Shown here: positions 55,214 to 63,953 of the stretch, piece by piece
Layout: each line of letters begins with the position of its first letter
Position numbering within the stretch: the first letter of the stretch is position 1
From: an uncultured Caulobacter sp.
Lineage (GTDB): Bacteria > Pseudomonadota > Alphaproteobacteria > Caulobacterales > Caulobacteraceae
Assembly: GCF_947036865.1 (NCBI RefSeq)
Contig: NZ_CAMQSF010000002.1
Coordinates: 1-64,000, forward strand
Reading direction: 5' to 3'
DNA: 64,000 nt
The notes under the pieces: model-generated
What the model was told of the DNA's origin: nothing
The model's database searches: none
Seen by the model: the letters and a program-made list of their open reading frames with translations, nothing else
Made by a program: the position numbers and the translations under genes

Positions 55214-56061
55214 CGATCTCGGGAGCCGCCATCGTCGGCGGCGTCTGCGGCCAGCCGATCAAGCATTCCCTGAGCCCGATCCTGCACAACGCCTGGATCG
55301 AAGCCGCGGGGCTGGACGCGGCCTATGTTCCGTTCGCGCCGGCCGAGGACCGGTTCGAAGCCTTCGTCGATGGCCTGCGGGGCGGGGCCGCGCGCGGGAT
55401 CAATGTGACGATCCCGTTCAAGGAGCGGGCCCTCGCCGTGGCCGACACCGCCAGCGATCTGGCGAGGATGGCCGGGGCCGCCAATCTCCTGATCCTCAAC
55501 GCCGACGGATCGGTTCACGCCGACAACACCGACGGACCCGGCCTGATCGCGGCGATCGCCGTTCAGGCGCCCGGCTTCGACATGGCCGCCGCGCCCGTGG
55601 TCATCCTCGGGGCCGGCGGCGCGGCGCGGGGCGCGGCGGCGGCGCTGCTTCTGGCGGGCGCGCCGAGCATCGCCATCGTCAACCGCACCCTGGCTCGCGC
55701 CCGGGACCTGGCCGAGGCTTTCGGACCCAAGGTCATCGCGGCCGAGGAAAGCGCCCTCCCCGACCTGCTGCCGCGCGCGGGCCTGGTGATCAACGCGACG
55801 TCCTTGGGCCTGGGCGGCGGCGAGGGTCCCGCCGCCGACCTGGCCCTGACCCCGAACACCGCCGTGATCATGGACATGGTCTACAAGCCGCTGCGAACCG
55901 AATTCCTTCGCCGCGCCGAGGCGGCCGGCCGCCGCACGGTCGATGGCCTGGAGATGCTGCTGCGCCAGGCCGTTCCGACCTTCGAGGCCATCTACGGCGT
56001 CGCGGCGCCGGCCGAAGTCGACGTCCGCGCCATCGCGCTCACCCTGCTCGGCGAGGCCTGA
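55210..56061 (+). CDS. aroE: Shikimate dehydrogenase (NADP+)
   Basis: 283 residues. Substrate-site residues are in [12 protein letters not shown], the catalytic Lys in [13 protein letters not shown] and the Asp in [10 protein letters not shown]. The cofactor motif is [17 protein letters not shown]. It makes shikimate in aromatic amino acid synthesis. It is followed by coaE after three bases. Confidence 0.95.
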   Translation: MTISGAAIVGGVCGQPIKHSLSPILHNAWIEAAGLDAAYVPFAPAEDRFEAFVDGLRGGAARGINVTIPFKERALAVADTASDLARMAGAANLLILNADGSVHADNTDGPGLIAAIAVQAPGFDMAAAPVVILGAGGAARGAAAALLLAGAPSIAIVNRTLARARDLAEAFGPKVIAAEESALPDLLPRAGLVINATSLGLGGGEGPAADLALTPNTAVIMDMVYKPLRTEFLRRAEAAGRRTVDGLEMLLRQAVPTFEAIYGVAAPAEVDVRAIALTLLGEA

Positions 56062-56064
56062 GCC

Positions 56065-56664
56065 ATGCTGGTGCTGGGCCTCACCGGATCGATCGGCATG
56101 GGCAAGTCGACCACGGCGGCGATGTTCGAGGCCGAGGGCGTTCCGGTCTACGACTCCGACGCCGCCGTCCACGCGCTCTATGCCGCCGGGGGCGCGGCGG
56201 TGGCGCCGGTCGAGGCCGCCTTCCCCGGGGTCGTCGTCGACGGCGCGATCGACCGCGCCCGCCTCAGCGCCCGGGTGGTCGGCGATCCGGAGGCCCTGGC
56301 CAAGCTGGAGACGATCGTTCACCCGCTGGTCGGCGCCCACCGGATCGGCTTCTTCGAGAAGGCCCGAGCCGAGGGCCACGAGATCGTCGCGCTGGACGTC
56401 CCCTTGCTGTTCGAGACCGGCGGCGAAAGCAAGGTCGACAAGGTGGTCGTGGTTTCCGCCCCGGCCGACGTCCAGCGGGCGCGCGTGCTGGCGCGACCGG
56501 GCATGACGCCCGAGAAGTTCGAAGCCATCCTGGCTCGCCAGACGCCGGACGCAGAAAAGCGCGCCCGGGCCGACTTCGTCATCGACACCGGCCATGGCCT
56601 CGACCACGCCCGACGCCAGGTGCGCGACCTCGTGACCCTGTTGAGAACCGCCCGCTCCGCTTGA
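56065..56664 (+). CDS. coaE: Dephospho-CoA kinase
   Basis: 199 residues. The P-loop is [28 protein letters not shown] and [13 protein letters not shown] follow. It finishes CoA synthesis, whose middle steps are encoded by coaBC at 2189. It lies between aroE and dnaQ, a common alphaproteobacterial order. Confidence 0.95.
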   Translation: MLVLGLTGSIGMGKSTTAAMFEAEGVPVYDSDAAVHALYAAGGAAVAPVEAAFPGVVVDGAIDRARLSARVVGDPEALAKLETIVHPLVGAHRIGFFEKARAEGHEIVALDVPLLFETGGESKVDKVVVVSAPADVQRARVLARPGMTPEKFEAILARQTPDAEKRARADFVIDTGHGLDHARRQVRDLVTLLRTARSA

Positions 56665-56695
56665 TGCGCGACTCGAACCGGCTCAAAAGAAGCTC

Positions 56696-57409
56696 ATGGC
56701 CCGGGAAATCATCCTCGACACCGAAACCACCGGTTTCGACCCCAAGACCGGGGACCGTCTCGTCGAAATCGGCTGCATCGAGGTGGTCGACTTCATGCCG
56801 ACGGGCCGGTCGTTCCACGAGTATTGCGACCCGCTGCGCGACATGCCGGCCGAGGCCGAGAAGGTGCACGGCCTGTCCAGCGCCTTCCTGACCGGCAAGC
56901 CGAAGTTCCATGAGATCGCCGACCGCTTCGTCGACTTCGTCGGCGACTCGCCGGTGATCGCCCACAACGCCGCCTTCGACCGCCAGTTCGTCAATTTCGA
57001 GCTGGAGAAATGCGGCCGCGCCCCGATCCACGAGGACCGCTGGATCGACACCCTGGCCATGGCCAAGAAGCGCTTTCCGGGCATGTACAACTCGCTCGAC
57101 GCGCTGTGCAAACGCTTCAAGATCAGCCTGGAAAGCCGTGACAAGCATGGCGCCCTGATCGACGCCCATCTGCTGGCGGAGGTCTATCTTGAGCTGCAGG
57201 GCGGCAAGGAACGCGCGCTGGAGCTGACCCACGCGGTGGAGGCTCTGGCGGTGTCGGCGGCGGTCCAGGGCGCCTATGGCGCGCGGCCCCGGCCCCTGGC
57301 CCCCCGTTCCACCGAGGCCGAGCGCGAGATCCACGCGGCCTGGATCCGCAAGAACTTGAAAGATCAGGCTTTGTGGATCCAGCAGGGCGTGGTGGCGGCG
57401 GAGGGTTAG
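56696..57409 (+). CDS. dnaQ: DNA polymerase III epsilon subunit (3'-5' proofreading exonuclease)
   Basis: 237 residues. The ExoI motif is REIILDTETTGFDPKTGDRL, ExoII is VIAHNAAFDRQFVNFE, and ExoIII-epsilon is HGALIDAHLLAEVYLEL with His and Asp. The tail past about 180 would bind the alpha subunit. Its stop overlaps that of the convergent XRE gene (TTAG). Confidence 0.96.
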   Translation: MAREIILDTETTGFDPKTGDRLVEIGCIEVVDFMPTGRSFHEYCDPLRDMPAEAEKVHGLSSAFLTGKPKFHEIADRFVDFVGDSPVIAHNAAFDRQFVNFELEKCGRAPIHEDRWIDTLAMAKKRFPGMYNSLDALCKRFKISLESRDKHGALIDAHLLAEVYLELQGGKERALELTHAVEALAVSAAVQGAYGARPRPLAPRSTEAEREIHAAWIRKNLKDQALWIQQGVVAAEG

Positions 57410-58254
57410 CTCGCCGCGACCAGCGCCCGCACCCGCTCGCACGCCTCCGGCGTCGCCGGGTTATAGACGATCATCCCGAGGTCCGGCCGGCCGTCGACTG
57501 CGAAGGCCGAATACTCGAACGCGATCGGCCCCAGAGCCGGATGCCGCAGGTGCTTGACGCCGTCGCCGTGGTAGCGGACGTCGTTCTCGGCCCAGAGGCT
57601 CACGAAGTCGGGGCTGCGGTGGGACAGCTCCTCGACAAGGGCGTTGACCGACGGGGCGGCGCCCGCCCCGGCGCGGGCGACGTCGGCGCGAAAGGCGGCG
57701 ACCACGAAACGGGCTACCTGCTCCCATTCGGTATTGAGCGCCCGCGCGCGAGGGTCGCAGAAGATCCGGCGCAGAATGTTGCGCTCTTCCATCGGCAGAG
57801 AACCGTAGTCGGCCAGCACCACGGCCGCCGCCCGGTTCCAGGCGATGACATCCCAGGTCAGGGTCTTGATCATGGCCGGACTGGCCTCGAAGGCGTCCAG
57901 CACCCGCTGCAGTCGCGGCGACACGCCTTCGGTCTCGCGGTAACGGAGCTCGGGCGGGCGGCCCAGGGCCAGCAGGAACAGATGCTCGCGCTCGACCTCG
58001 GTCAGCATCAGGGCGCGCGCGACGCGGTTCAGCACATCGGCCGAGGGCGCGCCGCCCCGCCCCTGCTCCAGCCAGGTGTACCAGGTGGCGCTGATGTTCG
58101 CGCGCTGGGCCACTTCCTCGCGGCGCAGGCCGGGCGTGCGGCGGCGCGATCCGGAGAACCCCAGGGCGGCGGCGTCCAGCCGCGCCCGGCGATCCCGCAA
58201 ATAGGCGCCGAGGCGACTTTCCGGCCGGCTCTCCGAGACGACGGGCGCGTTCAT
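57406..58254 (-). CDS. XRE-family regulator with MmyB-like ligand-binding domain
   Basis: 282 residues. The helix-turn-helix (about 15-70) is LGAYLRDRRARLDAAALGF then RTPGLRREEVAQRANISATW with YTWLEQGRGGAPSADVLNRV. The C-terminal MmyB-like PAS-type domain (about 105-275) has LQRVLDAFEASPAMIKTLTW, DVIAWNRAAAVVLADYG and HLRHPALGPIAFEYSAF. The domain may bind a fatty acid or other small ligand. Its gene is back-to-back with an SDR gene, a common pairing in which the regulator controls the neighbour. Confidence 0.9.
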   Translation of the reverse strand: MNAPVVSESRPESRLGAYLRDRRARLDAAALGFSGSRRRTPGLRREEVAQRANISATWYTWLEQGRGGAPSADVLNRVARALMLTEVEREHLFLLALGRPPELRYRETEGVSPRLQRVLDAFEASPAMIKTLTWDVIAWNRAAAVVLADYGSLPMEERNILRRIFCDPRARALNTEWEQVARFVVAAFRADVARAGAGAAPSVNALVEELSHRSPDFVSLWAENDVRYHGDGVKHLRHPALGPIAFEYSAFAVDGRPDLGMIVYNPATPEACERVRALVAAS

Positions 58255-58265
58255 GCTGTTAGGCC

Positions 58266-58279
58266 TTATACCTGTATAA
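58266..58279. promoter_or_regulatory. Palindromic operator candidate between the XRE regulator and SDR genes
   Basis: TTATAC-CT-GTATAA, a perfect 6-bp inverted repeat with a two-base spacer, 11 bp upstream of the regulator ATG. The right half with the next base (TATAAT) is also a perfect -10 hexamer for the SDR direction. Binding there would shut both genes. Confidence 0.55.
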
Positions 58280-58347
58280 TGTCTCGACTTTAACAGGATG
58301 ACCTTAATCCGCAGTCTGGCCGAAGTGAAATCCCCGAGGTCATTTCC

Positions 58348-59213
58348 ATGCGCGTTTTCGTCACCGGCGCCACCGGCTTCGTCGGCTCGGCCGTTGTCCA
58401 GGAGCTTATCGGCCACGGACACCAGGTGCTGGGCCTGTCACGGTCCTCGGCCGGCGCGACCCAACTCGAGGCCGGGGGCGCGGAGGCCGTGCTGGGAACC
58501 CTCGACGACCACGACATTCTGGCGGCGAGCGCGGCGGCCTGCGACGGGGTGATCCACACCGCCTTCAACCACGATTTTTCCCGGTTCGCTGAGAACGCCC
58601 GGCAGGACGGCCGCGCCATCGGGGTCCTCGGCGAGGCGCTCGAGGGCACGACCAAGCCGATTTTGGTCACCTCGGGCACGGCGATGCTGGCGACCGGGCG
58701 GCTGGCGACCGAGGACGACCGCCCCTCGGGGGTCTCGCCGCGGATTTCGGAACCCTCGGCCGACGCGCTGGCGGCCAAGGGGGTGCGCGCCTCGGTCGTC
58801 CGCCTCGCGCCGACCACCCACGACGCCGGCGACCACGGCTTCGTGCCCATGCTGATCAATCTCGCCCGCGAGACCGGCGTGGCGGCCTATATCGGCGAGG
58901 GGGAAAACCGCTGGGCGGCCGTGCATCGCTCCGACGCCGCCCGCCTCTATCGACTGGCGCTGGAGCGCGGCGCCGTCGGCGAGCGCTATCACGCCGTCGC
59001 CGAGGAGGCCGTGCCGATGAAGGCCATCGCCACGGCGATAGGCAAGGGTTTGGGCCTGCCGGTCGAGAGCCGCCCGGCCGAGCACTTCGGCTGGTTCGCC
59101 ATGTTCGCCGGGATGGACGCCGCCACCTCGGCGGCCTGGACCCGTGACACGCTTGGCTGGACGCCGACCGGGCCCAGCCTGATGCGGACCTGGAGACCGC
59201 CGGCTACTTCTAG
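58348..59213 (+). pseudogene. NAD(P)-dependent SDR (atypical epimerase-like) with a 3' frameshift
   Basis: The first 278 residues read as an intact extended SDR: VFVTGATGFVGSAVVQEL, then VIHTAFNHDFSRFAENARQD, RLAPTTHDAG and the GVAAYIGEGENRWAAVHRSD segment. After GWTPTGPSL the frame runs on for 70 unrelated Arg/Pro-rich residues to 59406, antisense to xthA. In the next frame the same DNA reads ADLETAGYF and stops at 59211-59213, the normal end of this family. One missing base near 59182-59184 explains this. The core and active site are intact, so the enzyme might still fold. Confidence 0.8.
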
Positions 59214-60016
59214 ACCTTCAGGTCCGCCGTCACGGGCGCGTGGTCGCTGGGTCGCTCCCATTCGCGGACGTCGTCGTGAACGCGCGAGGAAACCTTGCCG
59301 TCCACGATCGCCGCGTCGCGCAGGCCCGGGCTCGCGAGAATGTGGTCGAGGCGCAGGCCCCGGTTGGACTTGCGGAAATCGGCCGCGCGGTAGCTCCACC
59401 AGCTGAACAGCTTTTCCGGCTCCGGCGTGGCCAGGCGCGGCAGGTCCAAAAGGTCCATCGATTTCACGAGCGCTTCGAAGGCTTCCAGCTCCGGCGGGGT
59501 ATGACTGACGACCTTCAGCATCTGCCGGTGGCTCCAGACGTCGTTTTCGCCCGGCGCGATGTTGAGGTCGCCGGTGACGATCAGCGGCTCCCGGGGATCG
59601 CGCCGCTTCAGGGCGGCGGTCAGGGTCTCGTAGAAATCGAGCTTATGGTCGAACTTCGGATTGGCCGCCCGGTCCGGCAGGTCGCCGCCGGCGGGGATGT
59701 AGAAGTTCTGGATCTCGACCCCGGCGACCTTGGCCGCGACGCAGCGCGCGTGGCCCTCGCGGCAGTTCATCAGGGTCGGGACGTCCTCGAACGGCAGGCG
59801 TGAGGCGATCGCCACCCCGTGCCAGCCCTTTTGGCCCGCGATCTTCAGGTGCGGCAGGCCCATGGCCGCGAAGGCTTCGCGGGGGAACTCACCCTCCTGG
59901 CACTTGATCTCCTGCAGGCAGAGGACATCGGGCGCCTGCTCGTCGACGAAGCGGGCGACCTGCTCGGCGCGCAGGCGGACGGAATTGACGTTCCAGGTGG
60001 CGAGACGGAGGCGCAT
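59210..60016 (-). CDS. xthA: Exodeoxyribonuclease III
   Basis: 268 residues. The endonuclease/exonuclease/phosphatase fold shows LATWNVNSVRLR, CLQEIKCQEGEFP, the catalytic stretch IVTGDLNIAPGENDVW and GLRLDHILASPGL. The catalytic His is in PSDHAPVTADL. It is an AP endonuclease and 3' exonuclease for base excision repair. The stop overlaps that of the SDR gene by three bases (CTAG). Confidence 0.95.
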   Translation of the reverse strand: MRLRLATWNVNSVRLRAEQVARFVDEQAPDVLCLQEIKCQEGEFPREAFAAMGLPHLKIAGQKGWHGVAIASRLPFEDVPTLMNCREGHARCVAAKVAGVEIQNFYIPAGGDLPDRAANPKFDHKLDFYETLTAALKRRDPREPLIVTGDLNIAPGENDVWSHRQMLKVVSHTPPELEAFEALVKSMDLLDLPRLATPEPEKLFSWWSYRAADFRKSNRGLRLDHILASPGLRDAAIVDGKVSSRVHDDVREWERPSDHAPVTADLKV

Positions 60017-60084
60017 GGCCCGCCTCTAACGCGGTTTCCAGTGGCGGAAAAGAAATGGCTGAGCGTGGGCGCGGGTCCGGATGG

Positions 60085-60121
60085 AAATCCTCGTCCTTCG
60101 ACAAGCTCAGGATGAGGATTT
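60085..60121. repeat. Intergenic palindromic repeat with the CTTCGACAAGCTCAGGA word
   Basis: AAATCCTC-GTCCTTCGACAAGCTCAGGAT-GAGGATTT. The central CTTCGACAAGCTCAGGAT is a widespread proteobacterial repeat. A second inverted repeat, CCGTCCTC and GAGGACGG, follows at 60142-60178. Both lie in the xthA-lolA gap. Confidence 0.75.
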
Positions 60122-60215
60122 TGAGCGAACGAGACCGACACCCGTCCTCACCCCGAGCCCGGCGAAAGGCGAGGACGGCTCCGAAGAGGCCATCAACACG
60201 CGAGGCTGGCGGCCC

Positions 60216-60333
60216 AAGAAAAACGCCCCGGCGCATCGGCGCCGGGGCGAAAGTCTAGTCTCTCATGCCGCCGCCGGGAGGGGATAGGATCCGGCACGGT
60301 TCGCGAGGAGCGGGTCGGTCGCTCTTCGCCATG
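60216..60333 (-). ncRNA. Candidate small RNA or leaderless 25-residue peptide gene
   Basis: On the minus strand a promoter-like pair TTGACT (60364-60369), 17-bp spacer, ATATTT (60341-60346) is followed by about 115 bases. They end in the intrinsic terminator at 60225-60250 and a T5 tract (60220-60224). Within it an ATG at 60333, right at the expected start, opens 25 codons (MAKSDRPAPREPCRILSPPG and then GGMRD) ending in TAG at 60256-60258. It is either a structured regulatory RNA or a leaderless peptide. No known family was recognised. It lies downstream of lolA, 87 bp from its stop. Confidence 0.45.
60225..60250 (-). terminator. Rho-independent terminator reading leftward
   Basis: CGCCCCGGCG, six-base loop, CGCCGGGGCG; on the minus strand it is followed by TTTTTCTT (60217-60224). 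The T run is on this strand only, so it ends a leftward transcript that begins in the 170 bp between it and lolA, or lolA itself. Confidence 0.85.
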
Positions 60334-60419
60334 CGTGTTAAATATGCCACGTCCTAATTTTTAGTCAAGAGCATCGAAGGTTGATTCTTGCCTGTTGTGA
60401 GAATGTCACAAACCGACAC

Positions 60420-61076
60420 CTAGGGCTTGCCCACCTTGCGCCGGGGGTCCGTGAGCACGAAGAGCTTGGGATCGAGATCGCCGGTCTCGGCGAAATCGCT
60501 GAGCCGCACGCGGATCTGGCCGCCCTTCAGGTCGGTGACGGTCCAGCCCATCAAGCCGACCGGCGCGTTCGAAAAGTCGATCGAGATGCGGCCCAGCGCC
60601 TGGCGCTTGGCGTCTTGGGCGACGATCGTGAAGCCGTCCGCCAACGGCCTGATGTCGGTGATGACCACGCCGCGATCTAGCCGAACCTCGCGCGCCAGCA
60701 AAAGGTTCAGCGGCGTTCTGCCCAGCGGGTAGCTCTCATAGGTCTTCAGCCGGCTGTCGAAGATGTTGACGTTATGGCCGTTGCTGACGACCAGCAGGCC
60801 GGCGGGCGGGTCGTACTGGAACCGCGCCTTGCCGGGACGCTGCAGGTAGAAGGTCCCTTGCGTCACCGTGCCGCGCGCGTCGGTCTGGACGAAGCGGCCC
60901 TTGGCCGACGACAGGCCCTGGATATAGGCGGTGGCCTTGTCCAGCAGCGCCTTCTGGTCGGCGGTCAAGGCGGCGGGGACGGGCCTGCCGTCCTGGGCCA
61001 GGGCGACGGTCGCGAAGGACGTCTGGGCGAGAGCGGCGGCCAGGCCGGCCGCGAGAAGGAAACGGCGATTGGTCAT
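60420..61076 (-). CDS. lolA: LolA-family outer-membrane lipoprotein carrier protein
   Basis: 218 residues. The signal peptide MTNRRFLLAAGLAAALAQTS is cut after ALA near 27. The carrier fold shows KATAYIQGLSSAKGRFVQTD, then GTFYLQRPGKARFQYDPPAG and GHNVNIFDSRLKTYESYPLG. The Arg-X-Pro-Gly loop (RPGKARF) is where LolA contacts lipoprotein acyl chains. It ferries lipoproteins across the periplasm. It lies downstream of ftsK on the same strand. Confidence 0.93.
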   Translation of the reverse strand: MTNRRFLLAAGLAAALAQTSFATVALAQDGRPVPAALTADQKALLDKATAYIQGLSSAKGRFVQTDARGTVTQGTFYLQRPGKARFQYDPPAGLLVVSNGHNVNIFDSRLKTYESYPLGRTPLNLLLAREVRLDRGVVITDIRPLADGFTIVAQDAKRQALGRISIDFSNAPVGLMGWTVTDLKGGQIRVRLSDFAETGDLDPKLFVLTDPRRKVGKP

Positions 61077-61207
61077 GGGAACTCCTTAGCCGCAACCTTG
61101 GCCCGCGCGAAGGCCGCCGCGAGGCCATTTTCCGGCGCCCCGATGAAGCGCCGTTCAGGTTGGAAGGCCAAGGAACGCTGCATCAAAGCCAAGGTTGCCA
61201 CCCTCAT

Positions 61208-61333
61208 CCGACTTCCCCGGCGTTCGCCGGGACCCAGATCGTGTGGCTTTGAGGTCCATGCAAGAACGCCCGCGACCTTCCGGGTGCGCGGGCGCCTTGG
61301 CATCTGGGCCCCGGCATTCGCCGGGGAAGTCGG
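61208..61333. repeat. 126-bp palindromic intergenic element between ftsK and lolA
   Basis: Left arm CCGACTTCCCCGGCG...GCCGGGACCCAGAT and right arm ATCTGGGCCCCGG...CCGGGGAAGTCGG pair over about 32 bases with few mismatches. Each arm has its own small hairpin (CCCCGGCG-TT-CGCCGGG), and CGCCCGCG/CGCGGGCG forms a central stem. It has the same layout as 29037-29147. The 262-bp gap holds nothing else recognisable. Confidence 0.78.
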
Positions 61334-61338
61334 AGGAA

Positions 61339-63798
61339 TCAGAGCGGCGGCGGGGGCGGGGCCAGGATCTCGCGCTTGCCGGCGTGGTTGGCGGGGCCGA
61401 CGACGCCTTCCTTCTCCATCCGCTCCATCAGCGAGGCGGCGCGGTTGTAGCCAATCTGCAGGCGGCGCTGGATATAGCTGGTCGAGGCCTTGCGGTCGCG
61501 GGTGACCACGGCCACCGCGTGGTCGTAGAGGTCGTTGGACCCGCCCTCGCCGGCGAAGGCGCCCTCGATGGCCTCTTCCTGCTCCTCGTCGCCGCCGGCG
61601 GTGACCTCTTCCAGATACTGCGGCGTGCCCTGGTCGCGGAGGAAGCGGGCCACGGCCTCGACCTCGCCGTCGCTGACGAACGGGCCGTGCAGACGGGTGA
61701 TGCGGCCGCCGCCCGCCATGTAGAGCATGTCGCCCTGGCCCAGCAGCTGCTCGGCGCCCTGCTCGCCCAGGATGGTGCGGGCGTCGATCTTGCTGGTGAC
61801 CTGGAAGCTGATCCGGGTCGGGAAGTTGGCCTTGATGGTGCCGGTGATCACGTCGACCGACGGGCGCTGGGTGGCCATGATCAGGTGGATGCCGGCGGCG
61901 CGGGCCATCTGGGCCAGGCGCTGCACGGCGCCTTCGATGTCCTTGCCGGCCACCATCATCAGATCGGCGACCTCGTCGATGACCACGACCAGATAGGGCA
62001 TGGGCTCGGGCCGGATCTGCTCGGTCTCGTAGATCGGCCGGCCGGCGTCGTCGAAGCCGGTCTGCACGGTCCGCTCGAAGTGCTCGCCCTTGGCCGCGGC
62101 CTCGTTGGCCTTCTCGTTGTAGCCGCCGATGTTGCGCACGCCGATCTTGGACATGCGGCGATAGCGGTCCTCCATCTCGCGGACCGTCCACTTCAGGGCC
62201 ACGACGGCCTTTTTCGGATCCGTCACGACGGGGGCCAAGAGGTGCGGGATGCCGTCGTAAACGCTCAGCTCCAGCATCTTGGGATCGACCATGATGAAGC
62301 GGCACTTGTCCGGCGGCAGCTTGTACAGGATCGACAGGATCATGGCGTTGACGCCGACCGACTTGCCCGAGCCGGTGGTGCCGGCGATCAGCAGGTGGGG
62401 CATCTTGGCGAGGTCGGCCACATAGGGCTCGCCGCCGATGGTCTCGCCGAGCGCCATGGGCAGGATCTGGCTGGCCTTCTCGTAGTCGGCGCTGGACAGG
62501 AGGTCGCGCAGATAGACGGTCTCGCGGCGCGAGTTCGGCAGCTCGATGCCGATGGCGTTGCGGCCTTGGGCCACGGCCACGCGGCACGAGATCACGCTCA
62601 TCGAGCGGGCGATGTCGTCGGCCAGGGCCACGACGCGGGCGGTCTTGACGCCGGGCGCGGGGGCCAGCTCGTACATGGTGACCACGGGACCGGGGCGGAT
62701 CTGGTCGATCTGACCCTTTACGCCGAACTCGGCCAGGACGCTTTCCAGCAGCCGGGCGTTCTGGCGCAGGGCGGCGGCGTCGACCTCGGACGAGCGCGGC
62801 TTGGCCTTGGCCAGCATGGCCAGTTCGGGCAGTTGGAAGCCGTCCTCGTCGTCGAAGGCGAAGGCCTTCTGCTGCTCGCGCTGTTCGCGGCCGGACTCCT
62901 TGGGCGTGGTCTTGGGCTTGGCGATCGCCATCGGGCGAGCGTCGAGGGTGTCCTCGAAATCGTCCTCGTCGGTCTTGGGCGGCGGCGCGTAGGGACGCTC
63001 CGGCGCGGCGGCGGTTCTCGGGGCGACGGGCGTGTCGACGGCGTCCTCGGGCTCCAACGGCGGCAGGCCGCGTTCGCGCCGAGGGGCGGGCGGCGCCTTT
63101 TCCTTCCTGGCGCGAACCGGCTTGGGCGCCGGCGCGGGCGGCGGTTCCGGCTCGGGGCGGGCGCGGGGTTGCAGGGCGGTGGCGACGGCGGCGTGGATCG
63201 CGTCCGGATCGACCTCGCGCACGCCGATCGCGAAGCCCAGCGCCGCCAGGGCGGCGACGGCGAACAGCAGGGCGGCGATAATCGTCGCGCCGGGGATGTG
63301 GGCGTAGTGCAACGTGCCGGCGACCATGTGCAGCAGCGCGTCACCCCAGAACCCGCCGAGACCCTTTTCCAGCTGCCAGACCGCCGGCGGCGGCGGGGCG
63401 GCCAGCACCGCCGACAGGGCCAGGAGGCCCAGCGATCCGATGATCGCCCGCTGGCGCAGGTCCTTGCGCTCGGCGTCCGGATCGGCCTGGGCCACGCGGG
63501 TGACGCCGAACACCAGCATCAAGAGGGCGACGCCCCAGGCCGACAGGCCCAGCGACTGCATCAGGAGATCGGCCACCGCCGCGCCCGGGCCGCCCAGCGC
63601 ATTGCGGGCCGGCTCGCCGGTCGCGGCGTTCCAGCTGGGATCGGTCGCGCTGTAGGTGGCGATGGCCAGCAGCAGGACCCCGCCGACGACGGTGACGATC
63701 CCGCCCCGGAACCGAGCCGTCCAGGGCTGCGCCCAGCCGTAACGGAGGGCCTCCCACAGGAGCTCCGTCGTGGATCGCCGCGCGGCTCGCGCCATCAA
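61339..63798 (-). CDS. ftsK: DNA translocase FtsK
   Basis: 819 residues. Four or five membrane spans in the first 180 residues ([69 protein letters not shown]). A Pro/acidic linker (about 180-330) leads to the alpha-beta motor with Walker [15 protein letters not shown] and Walker [14 protein letters not shown]. The C-terminal gamma domain (about 745-819) has [20 protein letters not shown] and reads KOPS-type polarity sequences. It pumps chromosome DNA at the division septum and activates dimer resolution at dif. Confidence 0.97.
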   Translation of the reverse strand: MMARAARRSTTELLWEALRYGWAQPWTARFRGGIVTVVGGVLLLAIATYSATDPSWNAATGEPARNALGGPGAAVADLLMQSLGLSAWGVALLMLVFGVTRVAQADPDAERKDLRQRAIIGSLGLLALSAVLAAPPPPAVWQLEKGLGGFWGDALLHMVAGTLHYAHIPGATIIAALLFAVAALAALGFAIGVREVDPDAIHAAVATALQPRARPEPEPPPAPAPKPVRARKEKAPPAPRRERGLPPLEPEDAVDTPVAPRTAAAPERPYAPPPKTDEDDFEDTLDARPMAIAKPKTTPKESGREQREQQKAFAFDDEDGFQLPELAMLAKAKPRSSEVDAAALRQNARLLESVLAEFGVKGQIDQIRPGPVVTMYELAPAPGVKTARVVALADDIARSMSVISCRVAVAQGRNAIGIELPNSRRETVYLRDLLSSADYEKASQILPMALGETIGGEPYVADLAKMPHLLIAGTTGSGKSVGVNAMILSILYKLPPDKCRFIMVDPKMLELSVYDGIPHLLAPVVTDPKKAVVALKWTVREMEDRYRRMSKIGVRNIGGYNEKANEAAAKGEHFERTVQTGFDDAGRPIYETEQIRPEPMPYLVVVIDEVADLMMVAGKDIEGAVQRLAQMARAAGIHLIMATQRPSVDVITGTIKANFPTRISFQVTSKIDARTILGEQGAEQLLGQGDMLYMAGGGRITRLHGPFVSDGEVEAVARFLRDQGTPQYLEEVTAGGDEEQEEAIEGAFAGEGGSNDLYDHAVAVVTRDRKASTSYIQRRLQIGYNRAASLMERMEKEGVVGPANHAGKREILAPPPPPL

Positions 63799-63868
63799 AA
63801 GTCTCCGAACTCAACTCGTCTTCCGACCCCCAGAATGGGTCGAACCGCGATGTTGTGCCCGAAGAGGG

Positions 63869-63883
63869 TTAAGGGGCGTTTAC
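63869..63883. promoter_or_regulatory. CtrA-like box upstream of ftsK
   Basis: TTAA-GGGGCGT-TTAC differs from TTAA-N7-TTAA at one base and lies 71-85 bp before the ftsK ATG, as in many CtrA-controlled division genes. It could also be chance. Confidence 0.4.
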
Positions 63884-63930
63884 GGCGTTGGTGGAAGAGC
63901 GATTAAGGATGGCGAGCCCAACGCCGATCT

Positions 63931-63953
63931 CCCTCCTCCTTGATGGGGGAGGG
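63931..63953. repeat. Intergenic GC hairpin at the window end
   Basis: CCCTCCTCC-ttgat-GGGGGAGGG with one G·T pair, then tagggtgggggtgacgcgg. The wording is that of a common proteobacterial repeat; the neighbour gene lies outside the window. Confidence 0.5.

Noticed and set aside
58290..58308. TTAACAGGATGACCTTAA as a CtrA box
   Set aside because: The spacing between TTAA halves is ten rather than seven.
60396..60412. TTGTGA-GAATG-TCACAA as a CRP-type site
   Set aside because: The spacer is five rather than six bases and it lies just downstream of the lolA stop, not at a promoter I can support.
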